Shown: positions 38,877-49,808 of the stretch, piece after piece
How the letters are laid out: every line of letters begins with the position of its first letter
Position numbering within the stretch: the first letter of the stretch is position 1
Assembly (NCBI GenBank): GCA_963773195.1
Contig: CAVZAE010000006.1
Span: forward strand, 124,001 to 188,000
Length of the DNA: 64,000 nucleotides
Reading direction: 5' to 3'
Source: CAIWHR01 sp963773195
GTDB taxonomy: Bacteria; Pseudomonadota; Gammaproteobacteria; Burkholderiales; Casimicrobiaceae
Program-made: the position numbers and the translations under genes
The notes under the pieces: model-generated
Told to the model about the DNA's origin: nothing
Databases searched by the model: none
The model's input: the letters and a program-made list of their open reading frames with translations, nothing else

Positions 38877-39578
38877 CCGCCCAGCGCCTTCACGGCGGCG
38901 ATCAGGAGCGCGCCGAACACGGCCATGGCAAGCCCGGGGCGCAGCGGCTTCGGATATCCCGGCGTAGCGTCCGAGCGCGAAGCCGGCCAGGAACAGCATG
39001 ACGAGCGTGATCGCCTGCGACCAGTGCATCGCCGTCGCCGCGTCGTCGGTCAGCAGGAACGGGACGACGACCGGGAACGTGGCGATGACGACCATCACGA
39101 AGATGCCGACAGCCTCGAGAAAATCGCGCGGCCGCAGGACCCCGAGACGATCGACCTGCAACGCGAGCAGCCGCCGCCGCATGCCCTCGAGCTCGTCGGT
39201 GCCGACGAGTGTAGCGATGTGCTCCGGCAGCGCCTGCGCGATCAGGCCGTGGCGCCTCGCTCGCCTCGGCCCGCACGATCCGCCGCGCCAGCGCCTGGTT
39301 GCGCGTTCGCTCGGTCACCGTCCGGATCACGTACATCACGGCGTCGACGAGCCCCCAGGCGAGGTTGCAGCCGAGCGCCGCCCATCATGACGGTGCGCAC
39401 CTCGTCCCGGCCGGCCGTGGCGATCGACAGCGAGCCGACGATCGTCACGGCCATGATCAGGCCGAACAGGATCTCCGAGATCCGGTCGACCGGATCGAGC
39501 AGTCGCTTCGCGCTCGTCAGTCGGGGATGATGCCCATGGCCGCAGTCCAATCTTGTCGTCGACCGCATTCGTTGTCAC
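38873..39578 (-). CDS. VIT1/CCC1-like membrane protein (multiple frameshifts)
   Basis: A predicted membrane protein of about 233 residues. Segments in order are RISEILFGLIMAVTIVGSLS, GCNLAWGLVDAVMYVIRTVTE, LEAVGIFVMVVIATFPVVVP and QAITLVMLFLAGFALGRYAG, a plan like that of VIT1/CCC1-type iron/manganese transporters. Three or four one-base shifts (near 39390, 39245, 39190 and 38960) separate these pieces. The start is uncertain: 39578 (MTTNAVDDKIGL) looks more protein-like than 39568. The stop overlaps the start of the next gene as ATGA. Substrate is not established. Confidence 0.68.
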
Positions 39579-39640
39579 ACTAGCGAGAAAGACGCGGTCG
39601 CCATGCGCCGCTGGCCGCGATTATGGCGGAAAACCGGTCG

Positions 39641-41091
39641 ATGACCCCGAACCCCACCGACACCACTCCACCGGTCGCCGCACGCGCGCCCCGTCCTGGT
39701 GGCACCGCGGCCGTCGCTTCGTCAAGAGCAAGCTCACGTGGAACCGCCTCTTCGGCGCGTCGAGCTATCTCAAGTCCGCGCTGTGGACGGTCCCGATCAT
39801 CGCGATCGCGATCGAGCTCGTGACGGCGCCGCATCCTGCACCGCATCGACGCCTGGCTCGGATGGCAGTTCGCGCGGCTCGCGGTCGCCGGCGCGCAGGC
39901 GATGTACCAGACGATCATCACGCTGTCGCTGTCGTTCCTGGTGTTCACGTTCGGCTCGCTGCTCGTGGCGATCCAGATCGCCGGCGGGCAGCTCACGCCG
40001 CGGATCATCGCGACGACGCTGCTGCGCGACAACGTCGTGCGCTACAGCGTCGGCCTGTTCGTCTTCACGCTGGTCCTCGCGGTCGGGGCGCTGAACCGGC
40101 TGGAGGAGCCGGTGCACCAGTTCGTCGCGCTGGTCGTCGCCGTGTTCGGCGTCGCCTGCATCGCCGACTTCCTGTTCCTGATCGACTATGCCGCGCGGCT
40201 CCTGCGCCCGGTCAGCATCGTCGCGCGGATCGGCAACGAGGGCATCGAGGTCATCAAGTCCGTCTATCCGCATCCGACGGAGCGGGCGGACTCGGCGCGA
40301 GCTGCGGAGCGAGCTCGGCGCGCCCGGTCGCCTCGTCACGCATCAGGATCGCTCGGAGATCGTGCTGGCGATCGATCTGCCGACGCTCGTCACCTTGGCG
40401 CAGCAGCACGACGGCGTGATCGAGTTCATGCCGCAGGTCGGCGACTTCGTCGCGACCGACGAGCCGCTGTTCGTGCTTGTACGGTGGCGCGACCGCGATC
40501 GCCGACGAGGCTCTGCGCGCGACCGTGGCGTTCGGAACCGAGCGGACGCTCGAACAGGATCCGATGTTCGCGTTCCGGATCCTGGTCGACATCGGGCTCA
40601 AGGCGCTGTCGCCCGCGATCAACGATCCGACGACGGCGGTGCTCGCGATCGACCAGGTGCAGCGACTGCTCCGCGTGCTCGGGAAGCGGAATCTGCGGCC
40701 CGATGTCATGCTGGACGCGGCCGGGCGGCCGCGCGTGATCTTCCGCACGCCGAACTGGGAGGACTTCGTTCACGTGGCGTGCACCGAGATTCGCGCCTGC
40801 GGGGCGGACAATGTGCAGGTCGCGCGACGGCTGCGCGCGATGCTCGAGAATCTCATCCAGGTCCTGCCGTCGTATCGCCATGACACGTTGCGCGAGGAGC
40901 TCGCCGCGCTGGACCGGACGATCGAGAGGCTCTACGACCTTCCGGGCGATCTCGCGCTCGCGCGCATTCCCGATGTGCAGGGCCTGGGCGGGTCCGCGGC
41001 ACCACCGGCGAGGGGCCGGGTGAGGCAAGCCGTGCCGGCGTTTAGTCGGCCGATCCTTCGGAGCGAGTCTGCGCGAATCGCGGCAGTGTGA
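39641..41091 (+). CDS. DUF2254 membrane protein
   Basis: An integral membrane protein of about 483 residues. Four hydrophobic segments occupy the first 210 residues (ALWTVPIIAIAIELV, TIITLSLSFLVFTFGSLLVA, VGLFVFTLVLAVGAL, FVALVVAVFGVACIADFLFL), with the DUF2254 marker AGGQLTPRIIATTLLRDNVV. The cytosolic half has AFRILVDIGLKALSPAINDP and EDFVHVACTEIRACG. About four frameshifts occur (near 39690, 39835, 40300 and 40485). Function unknown. It is divergent from the VIT-like gene, about 60 bases apart. Confidence 0.82.
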
Positions 41092-41115
41092 GCGCATCGA
41101 TGGGTGATTCGGCCC

Positions 41116-41987
41116 ATGCCCATAGAGGGGCCTGTTCCGGGCTGGATCCTTTCGATCGTCGCGGCCGCGACGCTGTTCGCCGTCATGTTCGACCTCGGAC
41201 TCGCTATCGTGCCGGGCGAGTTCCGCTGGGTTGTAAAGCGGCCCGCGTTGCTCCTGAAGGGCCTCTTTTCCGTGCTGATCGCGGTGCCCGTGATCGCGCT
41301 GGTCGTGACGCGAGCGATCGACCTGCCCCGCCCGGTCGAGATCGGCATCGTCCTGATGGCGATCTCGCCCGGCGCGCCGGTGGCGCTGCGCCGGTCGATG
41401 GGCGCAGGCGGCCATCGGACGTTCGCGCCCGCGCTGCAGATCGCGGTGGCGCTGCTCGCCGTCGTCTCGATGCCGCTGTCGATCGCCGTCGCTCAACGAA
41501 TACTACGGCGGCACAGGCGGTCATCGACCCGCAGCATCTCGCGCGGCAGGTGTTCTTCGCCCAGCTGCTGCCGCTCGCGCTCGGGATGGCGACGAATCGG
41601 CTGGCAAGCACGGCCGCGGCATGGCTCGAACCGAGGCTCCGGCGCCTCGGCGGCCTGTTGCTGGTCCTGCTTCTCGTGCTGGTGCTGATCGACATCTGGC
41701 ACGTCGTGATCGACGCGGGCTGGCGCGCCGCGCTGGCGATCGTGCTGGTCACCGCGCTGGCGCTGGCCGTCGGACATCTGCTGGGCGGCCCCGAGCCGGC
41801 GACGCGAACGGCGACGGCGATCTGCAGCGCGGCGCGCAATCCCGGGCTCGCGCTGCTGGTCGCGACGCTCAACCACGCCCCGCCGGCGATCACCGCGACG
41901 GCGCTCGCCTATCTGCTGATCGCCGCGGTGACGATGATCCCCTACGTGGTCTGGCGGCGCCGCGCGACCACCCGCCGCCGGCGCTGA
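41116..41987 (+). CDS. Bile acid:sodium symporter-like (SBF) transporter
   Basis: A 10-helix-type membrane protein of about 290 residues with the SBF/BASS look: VMFDLGLAIVPGEFRWVVKR, LKGLFSVLIAVPVIAL and MAISPGAPVALRRSMGAGG in the first half, and AICSAARNPGLALLVATLNH near the end, the latter matching the sodium-binding crossover. One frameshift lies near 41495. The substrate is not predictable; organic anions are typical. It starts 24 bases after DUF2254 and may be co-transcribed with it. Confidence 0.8.
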
Positions 41988-41997
41988 GCTCGGCGAG

Positions 41998-42874
41998 CTA
42001 TCTACTGCGAATCGGCGCCTCGGCGAGCAACGGTCCGATCCGCTCCGACTGCACGACGGCATCGGCGAATTCGCCGAACCCGGCGTGATCCGCCGGCGGA
42101 TACGCGAGACCGACGCACTCGGCGCTGCCGTGGCGAGGCGCCCAGATCCGCCGCTCCGCAAGCAGGTAGACGCCGTAGGCGGCGCGCAGGTCCTTCGCCG
42201 TGTGCCGAGCTCCTGTTGCACGGTGTAGGCCGCGAGCGCCGCGTTCGAGACGACCGTCGCTTCGATCAGCGCGTCGCGATAGCCTCTGCGGCGCGTCACG
42301 TCGGGACCGTGGACGGCGGCCATCTTCTTCGCCGACGCGTGGACCACGACGAGCAGGCGGTCGAGGATGTTGCGCAGCGCATGCTCCTCGGCGAACGCGA
42401 GGTACGTCTCCGGGTTGAGCACGACGTCCACGGCGGCGGAAACCGCGCCGCAGCCGCTGTGCCCGAGGACGACGACGAGCTTCAGGCTGCCGCCGAGATG
42501 GTCGACGGCGTAGCTCAGGCTTCCGAGCACCTCGCCGCCAAGGCCGTTGCCCGCGACTCGGACGACGAACAGGTCGTTCGGACCCTCGTTGAAGATCAGT
42601 TCGATCGGTACGCGCGCATCGGAGCAGCCGAGCACCGCGGCAAAGGGTCGCTGCTCGGGCGCACGCAATGGCCCGTCCGAGACCGAGATCGCGCGGGATC
42701 GACCGCGATGACCCGCCGCGCGGGGCCCGTGACTCCCGCGCCGCTCTCGAGGAGCGCCGCGATCGCCCGGCTTCCTTCGTTGAGCCGCGCACGCGCCGCG
42801 TCCGCGTCGCGCGGCCGTGCGCGGGCCGTCGTGTCGCTTCCGCCGTATCGATAGGTGATCTCGACGACTCTCAC
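41998..42874 (-). CDS. Beta-class carbonic anhydrase
   Basis: A zinc enzyme interconverting CO2 and bicarbonate. The zinc ligands and catalytic dyad are present: LGCSDARVP (Cys, Asp, Arg) and VLGHSGCGAV (His, Cys). The N-terminal helix reads EGSRAIAALLESG. A GTG at 42872-42874 is the likely start. Frameshifts near 42690 and 42190 split it into three frames; the restored length is about 291 residues, longer than the 210-230 typical core because of a C-terminal extension. It is divergent from the FNR-controlled operon and could share its promoter region. Confidence 0.87.
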
Positions 42875-43026
42875 GCCGCGTCCTCGCGCCTCTTGCCGCG
42901 CAGAGCATTCTACGTTGGAATCGCGTCGCCCGTGGAACGTAACGGCGTGCACGGTGTCGTAGCGACTTCGCGTGATGCCGAGGTTGCATGTTCGCGCGGC
43001 ACGCGGGCGCCGCCGGCGGCAGGATG

Positions 43027-43068
43027 TTGATGCGCGTCAACGGGTCGTCACGGGACCCGCAGTAGAAT
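43027..43068 (+). promoter_or_regulatory. Class II FNR/Anr-type promoter of the DUF3141-pta-pfl operon
   Basis: TTGATGCGCGTCAA at 43027-43040 matches the FNR/Anr consensus TTGAT-N4-ATCAA at nine of ten positions. A good -10 element, TAGAAT, lies at 43063-43068. With a start of transcription near 43075 the box is centred at -41.5, the exact place of a class II FNR activator site, where it replaces the -35. ATG of the first gene is at 43140. This predicts induction under low oxygen. No such box was noticed before other genes. Confidence 0.75.
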
Positions 43069-43139
43069 GAACGCTGGCGGCGGGTCGGCCGAGCTGCCGC
43101 CGGAACCGCCCCGCCGGCAACCCACCCACAGGCCCGCAC

Positions 43140-45531
43140 ATGGATTCCACGACGAAACTCACCCGCAGCTACGACATCGCGACCAAGGTCGCCCTCGTCC
43201 TCCAGAAGCGCACCAAGATCGCGCAGGAGCATTTCGCGGATCGCATGCAGAAGGCCTTCGCCGACGACGTCGCCGAACATAGACGACGGCGCCCGCGACG
43301 CCCTGGGATGCCTGGTCCGCGTGGTACGGCTACGCGACGGATTTCGCTCAGCGCTCGATTCTGTTCTGGGACACGTTGCGCCAGCGCGGCAACAACTTCG
43401 TCGAGCACACGCGACAGGGGCTGCCGCCGGTGCTGCACTTCGACTACGAGACGGTGGTCGATGGCCGCAAGCTCGCGCCGTCCGGTCAACTACGCGCTCG
43501 TGCGGATCGTTCCGCCGGAAGGCGTCGTGGTCGACCCGAAGCGGCGACCCTACGTGATCATCGATCCGCGCGCAGGCCACGGCCCCGGCATCGGCGGCTT
43601 CAAGGACGATTCGCAGGTCGGCGTCGCGCTGCGCGAGGGGCATCCGGTCTACTTCGTCATCTTCTTCCGCGATCCCGAGCCGGGCCAGACGCTGCTCGAC
43701 GTCTGCGACGCGGAGCAGGCAGTTCGTGCGCAAGGTGCGCGCGCTGCATCCGGCGAGCCCGAAGCCCGCGATCGTCGGCAACTGCCAGGGCGGCTGGGCG
43801 GCGATGATGCTCGCCGCCTCCGATCCCGATGACACCGGGCCGATCGTGATCAACGGCGCGCCGATGTCGTACTGGGGCGGCGCGTGGACCGACGGCGCCG
43901 GCGACAACCCGATGCGCTATTCGGGCGGCCTGCTGGGCGGCACGTGGCTCGCCTCGCTCACCTCGGACCTGGGCGACGGCATCTTCGACGGCGCCTACCT
44001 GGTCGAGAACTTCGAGAACCTGAACCCGGCCAACACGTTCTGGGACAAGTACTACCACCTGTTCGCGAACGTCGACACCGAGCCGCCGCGCTTCCTCGAG
44101 TTCGAGCGCTGGTGGGGCGGGTTCTACCTGATGAACCGCGAGGAGATCGAGTGGATCACGCGCAATCTCTTCGTCGGCAACAAGCTGTGGACGGGCGGAA
44201 CGCAGGGCGCCGGGGGCAAGGCGCTTCGACCTGCGCGTCGATCAAGGCGCCGATCGTGCTGTTCGCGTCGATGGGCGACAACATCACGCCGCCGCAACAG
44301 GCGTTCAACTGGGTCGCCGACGTCTACGGCTCGACCGACGAGATCAAGGCGCGCGGGCAGACGATCGTCGGCCTGCTCCATCGGAACGTCGGCCACCTCG
44401 GCATCTTCGTCTCCGGCAAGGTCGCGAAGAAGGAGCACGCGCAGATCGTCTCGGTCCTGAAATCGATCGAGGCGCTGCCGCCGGGTCTGTGGGGCATGGC
44501 AATCACCGAGCGCAAGGGTGCCGACGGCAAGGTCGAGTACGACGTCGAGTTCGAGGAGCGCGAGCTCGAGGAGGTCGCGGGCCGGTTGAATCGCTTCAAC
44601 CGCGTCGACGAGCAACCGTTCGAGGCCGTCGCGGCGATCTCGGAGTTCAACCAGCGCGCCTACGAGCTGTTCGCGCAGCCGCTCGTCCAGTCGATGTCGA
44701 ACGAGCTCGGCGCGAAGATCCGTCGCCAGTTCCATCCGCTGCGCGCGCAGCGTTGGGCGCTTCTCGGATCTGAATCCGTGGCTGGCCTGGCTCGGCCCGG
44801 CGGCAGAGGCGGTGCGCGCGATGCGCACGCCCGCGGATGAGGACGACGCGAATCCGCTCCGTGGCGTCGAGAAGGCCGGGGCCGAGGCGGTCAGCGCCTC
44901 GCTCGACTACTATCGCGAGATCCGCGACGCGCTGAGCGAGGCCGCGTTCTTCCAGACTTACGGCAACGTGTTCTCGCTGTACCTCGCCGACAAGGGCGGT
45001 GGCACGGAACGCGCAGCGGAGGTCGTCGCCGAAGCGCGCGAGTTGCCGTACGTCAAGGAAGCGCTCGCGGCGATCGACAGAAGGCGGCTATCCGGAGGCG
45101 GTTTCACGCACGGCTGCGCTGCTCGCGCGGCACGGCACGCCGCTGCCGCTCTCGTGGATTGCCGCGAAGAAGGAGCTGCACGCAGGACTATCGCGACGTT
45201 GCTACCCGACCTGCCGCCCGATGCGATGGCGACGTATCCGCGGCGAACAGGACATCATCGTTCGCTACGAGCGCGATCGCGCGATCGAAACGATGCCGGC
45301 GCTGCTCTCCAAGCGGGCGGACCGGGAGCGGCTGCTCGAGCTCGTGACGCGGCTCATGGCCGACGAGCGCATCCAGGCGGCCCGGCCGACTGCGGAGCAG
45401 CTCGCGACGCTGGAGTCGCTGCGTCACGCGCTCGCGCGCGACGAGGCGCCGACCGCGTACCGGCGGGAAGGCCGCGGACCGCGCACGCAGCGGGCGCGTC
45501 CGGCGACGAAACGCGGCGGCGGAGAATCGCA
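43140..45531 (+). CDS. DUF3141 PHA-synthase-like protein
   Basis: A large protein, about 797 residues after joining frames, of the DUF3141 family, distantly related to PHA synthases. The first part has TWDLR-type helices and PVNYALVRIVPPEGVVVDP; the hydrolase box is GNCQGGW, with Cys in the nucleophile place as in PhaC. The acid and His regions are ASMGDNITPPQQAFNWV and HRNVGHLGIF. A C-terminal helical part (ANPLRGVEKAGAEAVSASLD, DIIVRYERDRAIETMPAL) follows. At least six frameshifts occur (near 43280, 43480, 43720, 44225, 44765 and 45090). In other proteobacteria this gene often precedes pta, ackA and fabI; function is unproven. The exact 3' end is uncertain (45531-45553). Confidence 0.82.
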
Positions 45532-46473
45532 ATGGCGCGCGAACACGTTAAGTACCAGCGGCTCATCGACTACTGCAAGGCGCTCCCGCCGACGCCCGTG
45601 GCGGTCGCGCACCCTTGCGACGAGAGCTCGCTGCGGAGCGCCGTCGACGCCGCGCGATGGGACTGATCACGCCGATCCTGGTCGGCCCGACGGCACGAAT
45701 CGAGGCGGTGGCGAAGCAACACGGGCTCGACATCGCCGCGTTCGAGATCGTCGACACGGCGCACAGCCACGAGTCGGCCGCGCGCGCGGTCGCGCTCGTG
45801 CGCGAAGGGCGGGCCGAGGCGCTCATGAAGGGGAGTCTTCACACCGACGAGCTGATGGGCGAGGTCGTGAAGCGCGACACGGGGCTGCGCACCGCCCGTC
45901 GCGTCAGCCACTGCTTCGTCTTGGACGTGCCCGACGTACGCCGAGACGCTGATCGTCACCGACGCGGCGGTCAACATCGCGCCGACGCTGGAGGACAAGG
46001 TCGACATCGTCCAGAACGCGATCGACCTCGCGCACGCGATGCGGTTTCCGGAGGTGCGCGTCGCGATCCTGTCGGCGATGGAGACGGTCAACCCGAAGGT
46101 GCCGTCGACGGTCGAGGCCGCGGCGCTGTGCAAGATGGCCGATCGAAAGCAGATCACCGGCGCAATCCTCGACGGCCCGCTCGCGCTCGACAACGCGATC
46201 AGCCTGGAATCGGCCGAGATCAAGAAGATCGATTCGCTGGTCGCCGGACGCGCCAACGTGCTCGTCGTCCCTGACCTCGAGGCGGGCAACATGCTCGCGA
46301 AGAGCCTGTCGTTCCTCGCGGGCGCCGATGCCGCCGGCATCGTGCTCGGCGCGCGCGTGCCGATCATCCTCACCTCGCGCGCCGACTCCGTGACGACGCG
46401 TCTCGCGTCGTGTGCGATGGCGGTGCTCGTGGCGGCGGAGCGGCGGACAAGTGCGGCCAAAGCGGTGCTCTGA
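45532..46473 (+). CDS. pta: Phosphate acetyltransferase (Pta/Ptb family)
   Basis: Converts acetyl-CoA and phosphate to acetyl-phosphate. The start MAREHVKYQRLI is followed, after a shift near 45660, by MGLITPILVGPTARIEAVAK and SAARAVALVREGRAEALMKG; after a second shift near 45930 come YAETLIVTDAAVNIAPTLEDK, ILSAMETVNPKVPST, LDGPLALDNAISLESAEIK and LVVPDLEAGNMLAKSL. These match the PTA/PTB domain. About 313 residues is the size of stand-alone enzymes without the N-terminal DRTGG domain. Together with AckA at 58183 it would make ATP from acetyl-CoA. A phosphate butyryltransferase is possible. Confidence 0.88.
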
Positions 46474-46594
46474 CGAACCCGCACACAAGCGACTCGCCCG
46501 CGCGATGCCGCCGCAGAGATGAAGCATCGTGAACCACACGCTGAGCCCGTCCGTTGCAGGCGTGCGCTCGACTTTACCGACGGAAGGAGGAGCT

Positions 46595-48850
46595 ATGGCG
46601 ACCATTCCTAAACCCGCGAACGAGCGTTGGGACGTCGCGTGGCGCGACTTCGCGCCCGGGAACTGGCAGAGCCGCGTCAACGTTCGCGAGTTCATCCAGC
46701 GCAACTACACGCCTTACGAGGGCGACGCCGCCTTCCTGCAAGGCGCCACCGAGCGAACTCGCGGAATTTGGAAGACGCTGCAGCCGTTGCTCGCCAAGGA
46801 ACGCGAGAAAGGCATCCTCGACGTTTCGCAGGTTCCATCGGGCATCCTCGCGCACGCGCCGGGGTACATCGACAAGGACCGCGAGATCATCGTCGGGCTG
46901 CAGACCGACGCCCCGCTGAAGCGCGCAATCATGCCGTTCGGCGGCTGGCGCGTGGTCGCGGCGAGCCTCGAGGCCTACGGCTACAAGCCCGACGCAGCCG
47001 TCGGTGAAATCTTCACCAAGTACCGCAAGACGCACAACGACGGCGTGTTCGACGCGTACACGCCGGACATCAGGAAAGCCCGGTCGTCGGCGATCGTCAC
47101 CGGCCTGCCCGATGCGTACGGCCGCGGCCGCATCATCGGCGACTACCGCCGGGTCGCGCTTTACGGCGTGGATTTCCTCCTCGCCGACAAGGAGCGCGAG
47201 AAGCGCGAGCTGGACGACCGTCATTCCACCGAGGACGTGATCCGCCTGCGCGAGGAATTGTCCGAACAGATCCGTTCGTTGAAGGAACTGAAGGAGATGG
47301 CGTCGCGCTACGGCTTCGACATCTCGGGGCCGGCGAGCAACGCGCGCGAGGCGGTGCAGTGGACCTACTTCGGATATCTCGCCGCGATCAAGCAGCAGAA
47401 CGGCGCCGCCATGTCCGCCGGGCGGCTGTCCACGTTCTGGGACATCTACTTCGAGCGCGATCTGCGCGAGGGCACGCTGACCGAGTCGCAGGCGCAGGAG
47501 ATCATCGACGACCTCGTGATCAAGTGGCGCATCGTCCGCTTCCTGCGCGCGCCCGAATACAACCAGCTCTTCTCCGGCGATCCGGTGTGGGTCACCGAGG
47601 TCGTGGGCGGACAGGGCGAGGACGGGCGCACGCTCGTGACCAAGACCGCGTTCCGCATGCTGCACACCCTCTACAACCTTGGTCCGGCGCCCGAGCCCAA
47701 CCTGACCGTGTTCTGGTCGCCGCGACTGCCCGACGGGTTCAAGCGCTTCGCGATCAAGACGTCGATCGACACCAGCGCCATCCAGTACGAATCCGACGAC
47801 CTCATGCGGCCCAAGTGGGGCGACGACTGCGCGATCGCCTGCTGCGTCTCGGCGATGCGCGTCGGCAAGCAGATGCAGTTTTTCGGCGCGCGCGTGAACC
47901 TGGTCAAGACGCTGCTGTACGCGCTCAATGGCGGACGCGACGAGCTGAGCGGGGAGCAGGTCGGGCCGAAGCTCGCGCCGATCACCGGCGACGTGCTGAG
48001 CTACGACGACGTGATGGGCCGCCTCGACCCGATGATGGACTGGCTCGCGAAGACCTACGTCAATGCGCTCAACATCATCCACTACATGCACGACAAGTAC
48101 TGCTACGAGGCGATCGAGATGGCGCTGCACGACCGCGACATCCTGCGCACCATGGCTTGCGGCATCGCGGGCCTCTCGCACGCCACCGACAGCCTGTCGG
48201 CGATCAAGTACGCCAAGGTGAAGCCGGTGCGCGACGAGCGCGGAATCATCGTCGACTTCAAGACCGAAGGCGAGTTCCCGTGCTTCGGCAATAACGACGA
48301 TCGCGCGGACGACATCGCCAAGACGCTGGTGTCGATGATGATGAACAAGATCCGCATGTATCCGACCTACCGCAACGCGGTCCATACGCAGTCGGTGCTC
48401 ACGATCACGTCCAACGTCGTCTACGGCAAGGCGACGGGCAACACGCCCGACGGCCGCAGGAAGGGCGAGCCGTTCGCGCCCGGTGCGAACCCGTCGAACG
48501 GCCGCGACACGCACGGCGCCCTGGCGGCGCTGATGTCGGTCGCCAAGATCCCGTACGACGACGCCGAGGATGGCATCTCGCTGACGCTGTCGGTCGTGCC
48601 GTCCGCACTCGGCAGCGAGGCGGAGCGCATCACGCGCGGAGTCGGCGCGCTCGACGCCTATTTCTCGAGCGGTGGCTTCCACGTCAACATCAACGTGCTG
48701 AATCGCGAAACGCTGCAGGACGCGATGAAGCACCCCGAGAAGTACCCACAGCTCACGATCCGGGTGTCGGGCTACGCGGTGAATTTCGTCAAGCTGACCA
48801 AGGAGCAGCAGCTCGACGTCATCAACCGCACGTTCCATGGCGGGATGTAG
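46595..48850 (+). CDS. pflB: Pyruvate formate-lyase
   Basis: Cleaves pyruvate with CoA to acetyl-CoA and formate by a glycyl radical mechanism. The start at 46595 follows a strong GGAAGGAGG. All catalytic parts are present: the adjacent cysteines in CAIACCVSAMRVGKQ (about residue 416), and the radical glycine in IRVSGYAVNF (about residue 725) near the C-terminus. The length of 751 residues matches E. coli PflB (760). The frame is intact. An intact oxygen-sensitive enzyme, with its activase next, implies real anaerobic or microaerobic growth. Pfl is not common in betaproteobacteria, so transfer is possible. Confidence 0.95.
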   Translation: MATIPKPANERWDVAWRDFAPGNWQSRVNVREFIQRNYTPYEGDAAFLQGATERTRGIWKTLQPLLAKEREKGILDVSQVPSGILAHAPGYIDKDREIIVGLQTDAPLKRAIMPFGGWRVVAASLEAYGYKPDAAVGEIFTKYRKTHNDGVFDAYTPDIRKARSSAIVTGLPDAYGRGRIIGDYRRVALYGVDFLLADKEREKRELDDRHSTEDVIRLREELSEQIRSLKELKEMASRYGFDISGPASNAREAVQWTYFGYLAAIKQQNGAAMSAGRLSTFWDIYFERDLREGTLTESQAQEIIDDLVIKWRIVRFLRAPEYNQLFSGDPVWVTEVVGGQGEDGRTLVTKTAFRMLHTLYNLGPAPEPNLTVFWSPRLPDGFKRFAIKTSIDTSAIQYESDDLMRPKWGDDCAIACCVSAMRVGKQMQFFGARVNLVKTLLYALNGGRDELSGEQVGPKLAPITGDVLSYDDVMGRLDPMMDWLAKTYVNALNIIHYMHDKYCYEAIEMALHDRDILRTMACGIAGLSHATDSLSAIKYAKVKPVRDERGIIVDFKTEGEFPCFGNNDDRADDIAKTLVSMMMNKIRMYPTYRNAVHTQSVLTITSNVVYGKATGNTPDGRRKGEPFAPGANPSNGRDTHGALAALMSVAKIPYDDAEDGISLTLSVVPSALGSEAERITRGVGALDAYFSSGGFHVNINVLNRETLQDAMKHPEKYPQLTIRVSGYAVNFVKLTKEQQLDVINRTFHGGM

Positions 48851-48860
48851 GTGGCGAGCC

Positions 48861-49721
48861 ATGAGTGAGCCACGCACCGGCAGCCGCTACGAGCTCCAGC
48901 TCGACGCGCAAGGGGAAGGCGGAGAGCAAGGCAGTGCACGACTACTTCGCCGTGCACGCGGGCGACGTGGAGGCGATCGAGGACGAGGACGATCTCGTCG
49001 GCTACGTGCACTCGTACGAGGTCGGCAGCACGGTGGACGGTCCGGGCATCCGCTTCGTCGGCTTCCTCACCGGCTGCCTGCTTGCGCTGCCAGTACTGCC
49101 ACAACCCGGATACGTGGCACAAGTACAACGGCCATCCGGTGACGGTGTCGCGCGCGATGCAGCAGATCGGCAAGTACGCGCAGGTGCTCAAGATCAGCAA
49201 GGGCGGCGTCACGCTCTCCGGCGGCGAGCCGATGCTGCAGCGGCCGTTCGTGGTGCGGATCTTCCGTCGCTGCAAGGAGCTCGGCCTGCACACCTGCATG
49301 GACACGTCGGGTCGACTCGGCGACACGTTCACCGACTCCGAGCTGATGGACATCGACCTCAACGTGCTCGACATCAAGTCCGGCGACCCGGTGATCTACG
49401 AGAAGGTCACGCGCCAGCCGCTCGAAGCCGACGCTCGATTACGCGCAGCGGCTTTCGACGCTGGGGCGCCCGATTTGGGTTCGCTACGTGCTCGTGGCGG
49501 GTCTCACCGATGGCTACGACAACGTCGAGAAAGTTGCCGACATCTGTGCCGGGCTCAGGTCCCTCGAGCGCGTGGAGATCCTGCGCTTCCATCAAATGGG
49601 CAAGAGCAAGTGGCAAAAGCTCGGTCTCGAGTACCCACTCGCTGACGTCGAGCCGCCGGATGCCGAGCTGACCGAACGCGTGCGCGGGCAGTTCCGCCGC
49701 CGTGGATTGACCGTGTACTAG
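48861..49721 (+). CDS. pflA: Pyruvate formate-lyase activating enzyme
   Basis: A radical SAM activase that sets the glycyl radical on PflB. It starts 10 bases after the pflB stop. After an N-terminal stretch that needs a frame correction near 48915, the segment VGYVHSYEVGSTVDGPGIRF leads, after another shift near 49080, to the cluster motif C-LLR-C-QY-C-HNPDTW (CxxxCxxC). Then come VTLSGGEPMLQ, GLHTCMDTSG and, after a third shift near 49430, GRPIWVRYVLVAGLTDGYDN and EILRFHQMGKSKW. The length of about 286 residues is slightly above the E. coli enzyme (246), owing to a longer N-terminus. Confidence 0.9.
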
Positions 49722-49808
49722 AAGAAGGAGCCCTGGCGCAGCCGCCGATCAGGCCGGCCGGCACGAGATTGCCTGAGAAGGATTCCCGAAGTGTCAGGAG
49801 GACCGCGC

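Noticed and set aside
46574..48877. A long open frame of about 767 codons on the strand opposite pflB, and similar long antisense frames elsewhere (for example 5425-6426).
   Set aside because: High GC at third positions suppresses stops on the opposite strand. The translations are rich in Arg, His and Val repeats with no family motif, while the sense strand encodes complete enzymes.
49760..49772. A sigma-54-like site (GGCACG...TTGC) upstream of focA.
   Set aside because: The GG-to-GC spacing is nine bases rather than ten, and no sigma-54 activator gene is near. One missing base could explain it, but that cannot be assumed.
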